Assembly: GCA_964057225.1 (NCBI GenBank)
Contig: OZ059895.1
Coordinates: 9,548,001-9,612,000, forward strand
Direction of reading: 5' to 3'
Source: Auanema rhodensis
Lineage: Eukaryota > Nematoda > Chromadorea > Rhabditida > Rhabditidae
DNA length: 64,000 bases
Program-made: the position numbers and the translations under genes
The notes under the pieces: model-generated
Database searches by the model: none
Seen by the model: the letters and a program-made list of their open reading frames with translations, nothing else
Told to the model about the DNA's origin: nothing
Shown: positions 1 through 13,899 of the stretch, one piece after another
Numbering within the stretch: position 1 is the stretch's first letter
Layout of the letters: the number at the start of each line of letters is the position of its first letter

Positions 1-3000
1 AAAATATGGAATTGAATAAAATAGATGAAGTGAACTTGCTTGGAAAATATGAATCAGTTTCATGTTTTAGTTTTTGAGCATCACAATATTGAAATTTAAA
101 TGTTTTTTAATGATTAAAAATTTAAAAAATGAAATTATGAAATAGTGGTAGAAATATAAAATTGTTTAAAATATGGAATTGAATAAAATAGATGAAGTGA
201 AATTGCTTGGAAAATATAAATCAGTTTCATGTTTCAGTTTTTGAGCATCACAATATTGAAATTTGAATGTTTTTTAATGATTAAAAATTTAAAAAATGAA
301 TTTATGAAATAATGGTAGAAATATAAAATTGTTTAAAATATGGAATTGAATAAAATAGATGAAGTGAACTTGCTTGGAAAATATAAATCAGTTTCATGTT
401 TCAGTTTTTGAGCATCACAATATTGAAATTTAAATGTTTTTTAATGATTAAAAATTTAAAAAATGAAATTATGAAATAGTGGTAGAAATATAAAATTGTT
501 TAAAATATGGAATTGAATAAAATAGATGAAGTGAAATTGCTTGGAAAATATAAATCAGTTTCATGTTTCAGTTTTTGAGCATCACAATATTGAAATTTGA
601 ATGTTTTTTAATGATTAAAAATTTAAAAAATGAATTTATGAAATAATGGTAGAAATATAAAATTGTTTAAAATATGGAATTGAATAAAATAGATGAAGTG
701 AACTTGCTTGGAAAATATAAATCAGTTTCATGTTTTAGTTTTTGAGCATCACAATATTGAAATTTAAATGTTTTTTAATGATTAAAAATTTAAAAAATGA
801 AATTATGAAATAGTGGTAGAAATATAAAATTGTTTAAAATATGGAATTGAATAAAATAGATGAAGTGAAATTGCTTGGAAAATATAAATCAGTTTCATGT
901 TTCAGTTTTTGAGCATCACAATATTGAAATTTGAATGTTTTTTAATGATTAAAAATTTAAAAAATGAATTTATGAAATAATGGTAGAAATATAAAATTGT
1001 TTAAAATATGGAATTGAATAAAATAGATGAAGTGAACTTGCTTGGAAAATATAAATCAGTTTCATGTTTCAGTTTTTGAGCATCACAATATTGAAATTTA
1101 AATGTTTTTTAATGATTAAAAATTTAAAAAATGAAATTATGAAATAATGGTAGAAATATAAAATTGTTTAAAATATGGAATTAAATGAAATAGATGGAGT
1201 GAAATTGCTTGGAAAATATTAATCAGTTTCATGTTTCAGTTTTTGAGCATCACAATATTGAAATTTAAATGTTTTTTAATGATTAAAAATTTAAAAAATG
1301 AAATTATGAAATAGTGGTAGAAATATAAAATTGTTTAAAATATGGAATTAAATAAAATAGATGGAGTGAAATTGCTTGGAAAATATAAATCAGTTTCATG
1401 TTTCAGTTTTTAAGCATCACAATATTGAAATTTGAATGTTTTTTTAATGATTAAAAATTTAAAAAATGAAATTATGAAATAGTGGTAGAAATATAAAATT
1501 GTTTAAAATATGGAATTAAATAAAATAGATGAAGTGAACTTGCTTGGAAAATATGAATCAGTTTCATGTTTCAGTTTTTGAGCATCACAATATTGAAATT
1601 TAAATGTTTTTTAATGATTAAAAATTTAAAAAATGAAATTATGAAATAATGGTAGAAATATAAAATTGTTTAAAATATGGAATTAAATAAAATAGATGGA
1701 GTGAAATTGCTTGCAAAATATAAATCAGTTTCATGTTTCAGTTTTTGAGCATCACAATATTGAAATTTGAATGTTTTTTTAATGATTAAAAATTTAAAAA
1801 ATGAAATTATGAAATAGTGGTAGAAATATAAAATTGTTTAAAATATGGAATTAAATAAAATAGATGGAGTGAAATTGCTTGGAAAATATAAATCAGTTTC
1901 ATGTTTTAGTTTTTGAGCATCACAATATTGAAATTTAAATGTTTTTTAATGATTAAAAATTTAAAAAATGAAATTATGAAATAGTGGTAGAAATATAAAA
2001 TTGTTTAAAATATGGAATTGAATAAAATAGATGAAGTGAAATTGCTTGGAAAATATAAATCAGTTTCATGTTTCAGTTTTTGAGCATCACAATATTGAAA
2101 TTTGAATGTTTTTTAATGATTAAAAATTTAAAAAATGAATTTATGAAATAATGGTAGAAATATAAAATTGTTTAAAATATGGAATTGAATAAAATAGATG
2201 AAGTGAACTTGCTTGGAAAATATAAATCAGTTTCATGTTTCAGTTTTTGAGCATCACAATATTGAAATTTAAATGTTTTTTAATGATTAAAAATTTAAAA
2301 AATGAAATTATGAAATAATGGTAGAAATATAAAATTGTTTAAAATATGGAATTAAATAAAATAGATGGAGTGAAATTGCTTGGAAAATATAAATCAGTTT
2401 CATGTTTCAGTTTTTAAGCATCACAATATTGAAATTTGAATGTTTTTTTAATGATTAAAAATTTAAAAAATGAAATTATGAAATAATGGTAGAAATATAA
2501 AATTGTTTAAAATATGGAATTAAATAAAATAGATGGAGTGAAATTGCTTGGAAAATATAAATCAGTTTCATGTTTCAGTTTTTAAGCATCACAATATTGA
2601 AATTTGAATGTTTTTTTAATGATTAAAAATTTAAAAAATGAAATTATGAAATAGTGGTAGAAATATAAAATTGTTTAAAATATGGAATTAAATAAAATAG
2701 ATGGAGTGAAATTGCTTGGAAAATATAAATCAGTTTCATGTTTCAGTTTTTGAGCATCACAATATTGAAATTTAAATGTTTTTTAATGATTAAAAATTTA
2801 AAAAATGAAATTATGAAATAGTGGTAGAAATATAAAATTGTTTAAAATATGGAATTGAATAAAATAGATGAAGTGAAATTGCTTGGAAAATATAAATCAG
2901 TTTCATGTTTCAGTTTTTGAGCATCACAATATTGAAATTTGAATGTTTTTTAATGATTAAAAATTTAAAAAATGAATTTATGAAATAATGGTAGAAATAT

Positions 3001-6000
3001 AAAATTGTTTAAAATATGGAATTGAATAAAATAGATGAAGTGAACTTGCTTGGAAAATATAAATCAGTTTCATGTTTCAGTTTTTGAGCATCACAATATT
3101 GAAATTTAAATGTTTTTTAATGATTAAAAATTTAAAAAATGAAATTATGAAATAATGGTAGAAATATAAAATTGTTTAAAATATGGAATTAAATAAAATA
3201 GATGGAGTGAAATTGCTTGGAAAATATAAATCAGTTTCATGTTTCAGTTTTTAAGCATCACAATATTGAAATTTGAATGTTTTTTTAATGATTAAAAATT
3301 TAAAAAATGAAATTATGAAATAGTGGTAGAAATATAAAATTGTTTTAAATATGGAATTAAATAAAATAGATGGAGTGAAATTGCTTGGAAAATATAAATC
3401 AGTTTCATGTTTCAGTTCTTGAGCATCACAATATTGAAATTTAAATGTTTTTTAATGATTAAAAATTTAAAAAATGAAATTATGAAATAGTGGTAGAAAT
3501 ATAAAACTGTTTAAAATATGGAATTAAATAAAATAGATGGAGTGAAATTGCTTGGAAAATATGAATCAGTTTCATGTTTCAGTTTTTGAGCATCACAATA
3601 TTGAAATTTAAATGTTTTTTAATGATTAAAAATTTAAAAAATGAAATTATGAAATAATGGTAGAAATATAAAATTGTTTAAAATATGGAATTAAATAAAA
3701 TAGATGGAGTGAAATTGCTTGGAAAATATAAATCAGTTTCATGTTTCAGTTTTTAAGCATCACAATATTGAAATTTAAATGTTTTTTAATGATTAAAAAT
3801 TTAAAAAATGAAATTATGAAATAGTGGTAGAAATATAAAATTGTTTAAAATATGGAATTAAATAAAATAGATGGAGTGAAATTGCTTGGAAAATATAAAT
3901 CAGTTTCATGTTTCAGTTTTTAAGCATCACAATATTGAAATTTGAATGTTTTTTTAATGATTAAAAATTTAAAAAATGAAATTATGAAATAGTGGTAGAA
4001 ATATAAAATTGTTTAAAATATGGAATTAAATAAAATAGATGGAGTGAAATTGCTTGGAAAATATAAATCAGTTTCATGTTTCAGTTTTTAAGCATCACAA
4101 TATTGAAATTTGAATGTTTTTTAATGATTAAAAATTTAAAAAATGAATTTATGAAATAATGGTAGAAATATAAAATTGTTTAAAATATGGAATTGAATAA
4201 AATAGATGAAGTGAACTTGCTTGGAAAATATAAATCAGTTTCATGTTTCAGTTTTTGAGCATCACAATATTGAAATTTAAATGTTTTTTAATGATTAAAA
4301 ATTTAAAAAATGAAATTATGAAATAGTGGTAGAAATATAAAATTGTTTAAAATATGGAATTGAATAAAATAGATGAAGTGAACTTGCTTGGAAAATATAA
4401 ATCAGTTTCATGTTTCAGTTTTTGAGCATCACAATATTGAAATTTAAATGTTTTTTAATGATTAAAAATTTAAAAAATGAAATTATGAAATAATGGTAGA
4501 AATATAAAATTGTTTAAAATATGGAATTAAATAAAATAGATGGAGTGAAATTGCTTGGAAAATATAAATCAGTTTCATGTTTCAGTTTTTGAGCATCAGA
4601 ATATTGAAATTTAAATGTTTTTTAATGATTAAAAATTTAAAAAATGAAATTATGAAATAGTGGTAGAAATATAAAACTGTTTAAAATATGGAATTAAATA
4701 AAATAGATGGAGTGAAATTGCTTGGAAAATATGAATCAGTTTCATGTTTCAGTTTTTGAGCATCACAATATTGAAATTTAAATGTTTTTTAATGATTAAA
4801 AATTTAAAAAATGAAATTATGAAATAATGGTAGAAATATAAAATTGTTTAAAATATGGAATTAAATAAAATAGATGGAGTGAAATTGCTTGGAAAATATA
4901 AATCAGTTTCATGTTTCAGTTTTTAAGCATCACAATATTGAAATTTGAATGTTTTTTTAATGATTAAAAATTTAAAAAATGAAATTATGAAATAGTGGTA
5001 GAAATATAAAATTGTTTAAAATATGGAATTAAATAAAATAGATGGAGTGAAATTGCTTGGAAAATATAAATCAGTTTCATGTTTCAGTTTTTAAGCATCA
5101 CAATATTGAAATTTAAATGTTTTTTAATGATTAAAAATTTAAAAAATGAAATTATGAAATAATGGTAGAAATATAAAATTGTTTAAAATATGGAATTAAA
5201 TAAAATAGATGGAGTGAAATTGCTTGGAAAATATAAATCAGTTTCATGTTTCAGTTTTTAAGCATCACAATATTGAAATTTGAATGTTTTTTTAATGATT
5301 AAAAATTTAAAAAATGAAATTATGAAATAATGGTAGAAATATAAAATTGTTTAAAATATGGAATTAAATAAAATAGATGGAGTGAAATTGCTTGGAAAAT
5401 ATAAATCAGTTTCATGTTTCAGTTTTTAAGCATCACAATATTGAAATTTGAATGTTTTTTTAATGATTAAAAATTTAAAAAATGAAATTATGAAATAGTG
5501 GTAGAAATATAAAATTGTTTTAAATATGGAATTAAATAAAATAGATGGAGTGAAATTGCTTGGAAAATATAAATCAGTTTCATGTTTCAGTTCTTGAGCA
5601 TCACAATATTGAAATTTAAATGTTTTTTAATGATTAAAAATTTAAAAAATGAAATTATGAAATAGTGGTAGAAATATAAAACTGTTTAAAATATGGAATT
5701 AAATAAAATAGATGGAGTGAAATTGCTTGGAAAATATGAATCAGTTTCATGTTTCAGTTTTTGAGCATCACAATATTGAAATTTAAATGTTTTTTAATGA
5801 TTAAAAATTTAGAAAATGAAATTATGAAATAATGGTAGAAATATAAAATTGTTTAAAATATGGAATTAAATAAAATAGATGGAGTGAAATTGCTTGGAAA
5901 ATATAAATCAGTTTCATGTTTCAGTTTTTAAGCATCACAATATTGAAATTTAAATGTTTTTTAATGATTAAAAATTTAAAAAATGAAATTATGAAATAGT

Positions 6001-9000
6001 GGTAGAAATATAAAATTGTTTAAAATATGGAATTAAATAAAATAGATGGAGTGAAATTGCTTGGAAAATATAAATCAGTTTCATGTTTCAGTTTTTAAGC
6101 ATCACAAAATTGAAATTTGAATGTTTTTTAATGATTAAAAATTTAAAAAATGAATTTATGAAATAATGGTAGAAATATAAAATTGTTTAAAATATGGAAT
6201 TGAATAAAATAGATGAAGTGAACTTGCTTGGAAAATATAAATCAGTTTCATGTTTCAGTTTTTGAGCATCACAATATTGAAATTTAAATGTTTTTTAATG
6301 ATTAAAAATTTAAAAAATGAAATTATGAAATAGTGGTAGAAATATAAAATTGTTTAAAATATGGAATTGAATAAAATAGATGAAGTGAACTTGCTTGGAA
6401 AATATAAATCAGTTTCATGTTTCAGTTTTTGAGCATCACAATATTGAAATTTAAATGTTTTTTAATGATTAAAAATTTAAAAAATGAAATTATGAAATAA
6501 TGGTAGAAATATAAAATTGTTTAAAATATGGAATTAAATAAAATAGATGGAGTGAAATTGCTTGGAAAATATAAATCAGTTTCATGTTTCAGTTTTTGAG
6601 CATCAGAATATTGAAATTTAAATGTTTTTTAATGATTAAAAATTTAAAAAATGAAATTATGAAATAGTGGTAGAAATATAAAACTGTTTAAAATATGGAA
6701 TTAAATAAAATAGATGGAGTGAAATTGCTTGGAAAATATGAATCAGTTTCATGTTTCAGTTTTTGAGCATCACAATATTGAAATTTAAATGTTTTTTAAT
6801 GATTAAAAATTTAAAAAATGAAATTATGAAATAATGGTAGAAATATAAAATTGTTTAAAATATGGAATTAAATAAAATAGATGGAGTGAAATTGCTTGGA
6901 AAATATAAATCAGTTTCATGTTTCAGTTTTTAAGCATCACAATATTGAAATTTGAATGTTTTTTTAATGATTAAAAATTTAAAAAATGAAATTATGAAAT
7001 AGTGGTAGAAATATAAAATTGTTTAAAATATGGAATTAAATAAAATAGATGGAGTGAAATTGCTTGGAAAATATAAATCAGTTTCATGTTTCAGTTTTTA
7101 AGCATCACAATATTGAAATTTAAATGTTTTTTAATGATTAAAAATTTAAAAAATGAAATTATGAAATAATGGTAGAAATATAAAATTGTTTAAAATATGG
7201 AATTAAATAAAATAGATGGAGTGAAATTGCTTGGAAAATATAAATCAGTTTCATGTTTCAGTTTTTAAGCATCACAATATTGAAATTTGAATGTTTTTTT
7301 AATGATTAAAAATTTAAAAAATGAAATTATGAAATAATGGTAGAAATAGAAAATTGTTTAAAATATGGAATTAAATAAAATAGATGGAGTGAAATTGCTT
7401 GGAAAATATAAATCAGTTTCATGTTTCAGTTTTTAAGCATCACAATATTGAAATTTAAATGTTTTTTAATGATTAAAAATTTAAAAAATGAAATTATGAA
7501 ATAGTGGTAGAAATATAAAATTGTTTAAAATATGGAATTAAATAAAATAGATGGAGTGAAATTGCTTGGAAAATATAAATCAGTTTCATGTTTCAGTTTT
7601 TAAGCATCACAATATTGAAATTTGAATGTTTTTTTAATGATTAAAAATTTAAAAAATGAAATTATGAAATAGTGGTAGAAATATAAAATTGTTTAAAATA
7701 TGGAATTAAATAAAATAGATGGAGTGAAATTGCTTGGAAAATATAAATCAGTTTCATGTTTCAGTTTTTAAGCATCACAATATTGAAATTTGAATGTTTT
7801 TTAATGATTAAAAATTTAAAAAATGAATTTATGAAATAATGGTAGAAATATAAAATTGTTTAAAATATGGAATTGAATAAAATAGATGAAGTGAACTTGC
7901 TTGGAAAATATAAATCAGTTTCATGTTTCAGTTTTTGAGCATCACAATATTGAAATTTAAATGTTTTTTAATGATTAAAAATTTAAAAAATGAAATTATG
8001 AAATAGTGGTAGAAATATAAAATTGTTTAAAATATGGAATTGAATAAAATAGATGAAGTGAACTTGCTTGGAAAATATAAATCAGTTTCATGTTTCAGTT
8101 TTTGAGCATCACAATATTGAAATTTAAATGTTTTTTAATGATTAAAAATTTAAAAAATGAAATTATGAAATAATGGTAGAAATATAAAATTGTTTAAAAT
8201 ATGGAATTAAATAAAATAGATGGAGTGAAATTGCTTGGAAAATATAAATCAGTTTCATGTTTCAGTTTTTGAGCATCAGAATATTGAAATTTAAATGTTT
8301 TTTAATGATTAAAAATTTAAAAAATGAAATTATGAAATAGTGGTAGAAATATAAAACTGTTTAAAATATGGAATTAAATAAAATAGATGGAGTGAAATTG
8401 CTTGGAAAATATGAATCAGTTTCATGTTTCAGTTTTTGAGCATCACAATATTGAAATTTAAATGTTTTTTAATGATTAAAAATTTAAAAAATGAAATTAT
8501 GAAATAATGGTAGAAATATAAAATTGTTTAAAATATGGAATTAAATAAAATAGATGGAGTGAAATTGCTTGGAAAATATGAATCAGTTTCATGTTTCAGT
8601 TTTTGAGCATCACAATATTGAAATTTGAATGTTTTTTAATGATTAAAAATTTAAAAAATGAATTTATGAAATAATGGTAGAAATATAAAATTGTTTAAAA
8701 TATGGAATTGAATAAAATAGATGAAGTGAACTTGCTTGGAAAATATAAATCAGTTTCATGTTTCAGTTTTTGAGCATCACAATATTGAAATTTAAATGTT
8801 TTTTAATGATTAAAAATTTAAAAAATGAAATTATGAAATAATGGTAGAAATATAAAATTGTTTAAAATATGGAATTAAATAAAATAGATGGAGTGAAATT
8901 GCTTGGAAAATATAAATCAGTTTCATGTTTCAGTTTTTGAGCATCACAATATTGAAATTTAAATGTTTTTTAATGATTAAAAATTTAAAAAATGAAATTA

Positions 9001-12000
9001 TGAAATAATGGTAGAAATATAAAATTGTTTAAAATATGGAATTAAATAAAATAGATGGAGTGAAATTGCTTGGAAAATATAAATCAGTTTCATGTTTCAG
9101 TTTTTGAGCATCAGAATATTGAAATTTAAATGTTTTTTAATGATTAAAAATTTAAAAAATGAAATTATGAAATAGTGGTAGAAATATAAAACTGTTTAAA
9201 ATATGGAATTAAATAAAATAGATGGAGTGAAATTGCTTGGAAAATATGAATCAGTTTCATGTTTCAGTTTTTGAGCATCACAATATTGAAATTTAAATGT
9301 TTTTTAATGATTAAAAATTTAAAAAATGAAATTATGAAATAGTGGTAGAAATATAAAATTGTTTAAAATATGGAATTAAATAAAATAGATGGAGTGAAAT
9401 TGCTTGGAAAATATGAATCAGTTTCATGTTTCAGTTTTTGAGCATCACAATATTGAAATTTGAATGTTTTTAATGATTAAAAATTTAAAAAATGAATTTA
9501 TGAAATAATGGTAGAAATATAAAATTGTTTAAAATATGGAATTGAATAAAATAGATGAAGTGAACTTGCTTGGAAAATATAAATCAGTTTCATGTTTCAG
9601 TTTTTGAGCATCACAATATTGAAATTTAAATGTTTTTTAATGATTAAAAATTTAAAAAATGAAATTATGAAATAATGGTAGAAATATAAAATTGTTTAAA
9701 ATATGGAATTAAATAAAATAGATGGAGTGAAATTGCTTGGAAAATATAAATCAGTTTCATGTTTCAGTTTTTGAGCATCAGAATATTGAAATTTAAATGT
9801 TTTTTAATGATTAAAAATTTAAAAAATGAAATTATGAAATAGTGGTAGAAATATAAAATTGTTTAAAATATGGAATTAAATAAAATAGATGGAGTGAAAT
9901 TGCTTGGAAAATATAAATCAGTTTCATGTTTCAGTTTTTAAGCATCACAATATTGAAATTTGAATGTTTTTTTAATGATTAAAAATTTAAAAAATGAAAT
10001 TATGAAATAGTGGTAGAAATATAAAATTGTTTAAAATATGGAATTAAATAAAATAGATGGAGTGAAATTGCTTGGAAAATATGAATCAGTTTCATGTTTC
10101 AATTTTTGAGCATCACAATATTGAAATTTAAATGTTTTTTAATGATTAAAAATTTAAAAAATGAAATTATGAAATAGTGGTAGAAATATAAAATTGTTTA
10201 AAATATGGAATTAAATAAAATAGATGGAGTGAAATTGCTTGGAAAATATAAATCAGTTTCATGTTTCAATTTTTGAGCATCACAATATTGAAATTTAAAT
10301 GTTTTTTTAATGATTAAAAATTTAAAAAATGAAATTATGAAATAGTGGTAGAAATATAAAATTGTTTAAAATATGGAATTAAATAAAATAGATGGAGTGA
10401 AATTGCTTGGAAAATATAAATCAGTTTCATGTTTCAATTTTTGAGCATCACAATATTGAAATTTGAATGTTTTTTTAATGATTAAAAATTTAAAAAATGA
10501 AATTATGAAATAGTGGTAGAAATATAAAATTGTTTAAAATATGGAATTAAATAAAATAGATGGAGTGAAATTGCTTGGAAAATATAAATCAGTTTCATGT
10601 TTCAGTTTTTGAGCATCACAATATTGAAATTTGAATGTTTTTTAATGATTAAAAATTTAAAAAATGAAATTATGAAATAATGGTAGAAATATAAAATTGT
10701 TTAAAATATGGAATTGAATAAAATAGATGAAGTGAACTTGCTTGGAAAATATGAATCAGTTTCATGTTTTAGTTTTTGAGCATCACAATAATGAAATTTA
10801 AATGTTTTTTAATGATTAAAAATTTAAAAAATGAAATTATGAAATAGTGGTAGAAATATAAAATTGTTTAAAATATGGAATTGAATAAAATAGATGAAGT
10901 GAACTTGCTTGGAAAATATAAATCAGTTTCATGTTTCAATTTTTGAGCATCACAATATTGAAATTTAAATGTTTTTTTAATGATTAAAAATTTAAAAAAT
11001 GAAATTATGAAATAGTGGTAGAAATATAAAATTGTTTAAAATATGGAATTAAATAAAATAGATGGAGTGAAATTGCTTGGAAAATATAAATCAGTTTCAT
11101 GTTTCAATTTTTGAGCATCACAATATTGAAATTTGAATGTTTTTTTAATGATTAAAAATTTAAAAAATGAAATTATGAAATAGTGGTAGAAATATAAAAT
11201 TGTTTAAAATATGGAATTAAATAAAATAGATGGAGTGAAATTGCTTGGAAAATATAAATCAGTTTCATGTTTCAGTTTTTGAGCATCAGAATATTGAAAT
11301 TTAAATGTTTTTTAATGATTAAAAATTTAAAAAATGAAATTATGAAATAGTGGTAGAAATATAAAATTGTTTAAAATATGGAATTAAATAAAATAGATGG
11401 AGTGAAATTGCTTGGAAAATATAAATCAGTTTCATGTTTCAGTTTTTAAGCATCACAATATTGAAATTTGAATGTTTTTTTAATGATTAAAAATTTAAAA
11501 AATGAAATTATGAAATAGTGGTAGAAATATAAAATTGTTTAAAATATGGAATTAAATAAAATAGATGGAGTGAAATTGCTTGGAAAATATGAATCAGTTT
11601 CATGTTTCAATTTTTGAGCATCACAATATTGAAATTTAAATGTTTTTTAATGATTAAAAATTTAAAAAATGAAATTATGAAATAGTGGTAGAAATATAAA
11701 ATTGTTTAAAATATGGAATTAAATAAAATAGATGGAGTGAAATTGCTTGGAAAATATAAATCAGTTTCATGTTTCAATTTTTGAGCATCACAATATTGAA
11801 ATTTAAATGTTTTTTTAATGATTAAAAATTTAAAAAATGAAATTATGAAATAGTGGTAGAAATATAAAATTGTTTAAAATATGGAATTAAATAAAATAGA
11901 TGGAGTGAAATTGCTTGGAAAATATAAATCAGTTTCATGTTTCAATTTTTGAGCATCACAATATTGAAATTTGAATGTTTTTTTAATGATTAAAAATTTA

Positions 12001-13899
12001 AAAAATGAAATTATGAAATAGTGGTAGAAATATAAAATTGTTTAAAATATGGAATTAAATAAAATAGATGGAGTGAAATTGCTTGGAAAATATAAATCAG
12101 TTTCATGTTTCAGTTTTTGAGCATCACAATATTGAAATTTGAATGTTTTTTAATGATTAAAAATTTAAAAAATGAAATTATGAAATAATGGTAGAAATAT
12201 AAAATTGTTTAAAATATGGAATTGAATAAAATAGATGAAGTGAACTTGCTTGGAAAATATGAATCAGTTTCATGTTTTAGTTTTTGAGCATCACAATAAT
12301 GAAATTTAAATGTTTTTTAATGATTAAAAATTTAAAAAATGAAATTATGAAATAGTGGTAGAAATATAAAATTGTTTAAAATATGGAATTGAATAAAATA
12401 GATGAAGTGAACTTGCTTGGAAAATATAAATCAGTTTCATGTTTCAGTTTTTGAGCATCACAATATTGAAATTTAAATGTTTTTTAATGATTAAAAATTT
12501 AAAAAATGAATTTATGAAATAATGGTAGAAATATAAAATTGTTTAAAATATGGAATTGAATAAAATAGATGAAGTGAACTTGCTTGGAAAATATAAATCA
12601 GTTTCATGTTTCAGTTTTTGAGCATCACAATATTGAAATTTAAATGTTTTTTAATGATTAAAAATTTAAAAAATGAAATTATGAAATAATGGTAGAAATA
12701 TAAAATTGTTTAAAATATGGAATTAAATAAAATAGATGGAGTGAAATTGCTTGGAAGATATAAATCAGTTTCATGTTTCAATTTTTGAGCATCACAATAT
12801 TGAAATTTAAATGTTTTTTAATGATTAAAAATTTAAAAAATGAAATTATGAAATAGTGGTAGAAATATAAAATTGTTTAAAATATGGAATTAAATAAAAT
12901 AGATGGAGTGAAATTGCTTGGAAAATATAAATCAGTTTCATGTTTCAGTTTTTGAGCATCACAATATTGAAATTTAAATGTTTTTTAATGATTAAAAATT
13001 TAAAAAATGAAATTATGAAATAGTGGTAGAAATATAAAATTGTTTAAAATATGGAATTGAATAAAATAGATGAAGTGAAATTGCTTGGAAAATATAAATC
13101 AGTTTCATGTTTCAGTTTTTGAGCATCACAATATTGAAATTTGAATGTTTTTTAATGATTAAAAATTTAAAAAATGAATTTATGAAATAATGGTAGAAAT
13201 ATAAAATTGTTTAAAATATGGAATTGAATAAAATAGATGAAGTGAACTTGCTTGGAAAATATAAATCAGTTTCATGTTTCAGTTTTTGAGCATCACAATA
13301 TTGAAATTTAAATGTTTTTTAATGATTAAAAATTTAAAAAATGAAATTATGAAATAATGGTAGAAATATAAAATTGTTTAAAATATGGAATTAAATAAAA
13401 TAGATGGAGTGAAATTGCTTGGAAAATATAAATCAGTTTCATGTTTCAGTTTTTGAGCATCAGAATATTGAAATTTAAATGTTTTTTAATGATTAAAAAT
13501 TTAAAAAATGAAATTATGAAATAGTGGTAGAAATATAAAATTGTTTAAAATATGGAGTTAAATAAAATAGATGGAGTGAAATTGCTTGGAAAATATAAAT
13601 CAGTTTCATGTTTCAGTTTTTAAGCATCACAATATTGAAATTTGAATGTTTTTTTAATGATTAAAAATTTAAAAAATGAAATTATGAAATAGTGGTAGAA
13701 ATATAAAATTGTTTAAAATATGGAATTAAATAAAATAGATGGAGTGAAATTGCTTGGAAAATATGAATCAGTTTCATGTTTCAATTTTTGAGCATCACAA
13801 TATTGAAATTTAAATGTTTTTTAATGATTAAAAATTTAAAAAATGAAATTATGAAATAGTGGTAGAAATATAAAATTGTTTAAAATATGGAATTAAATA

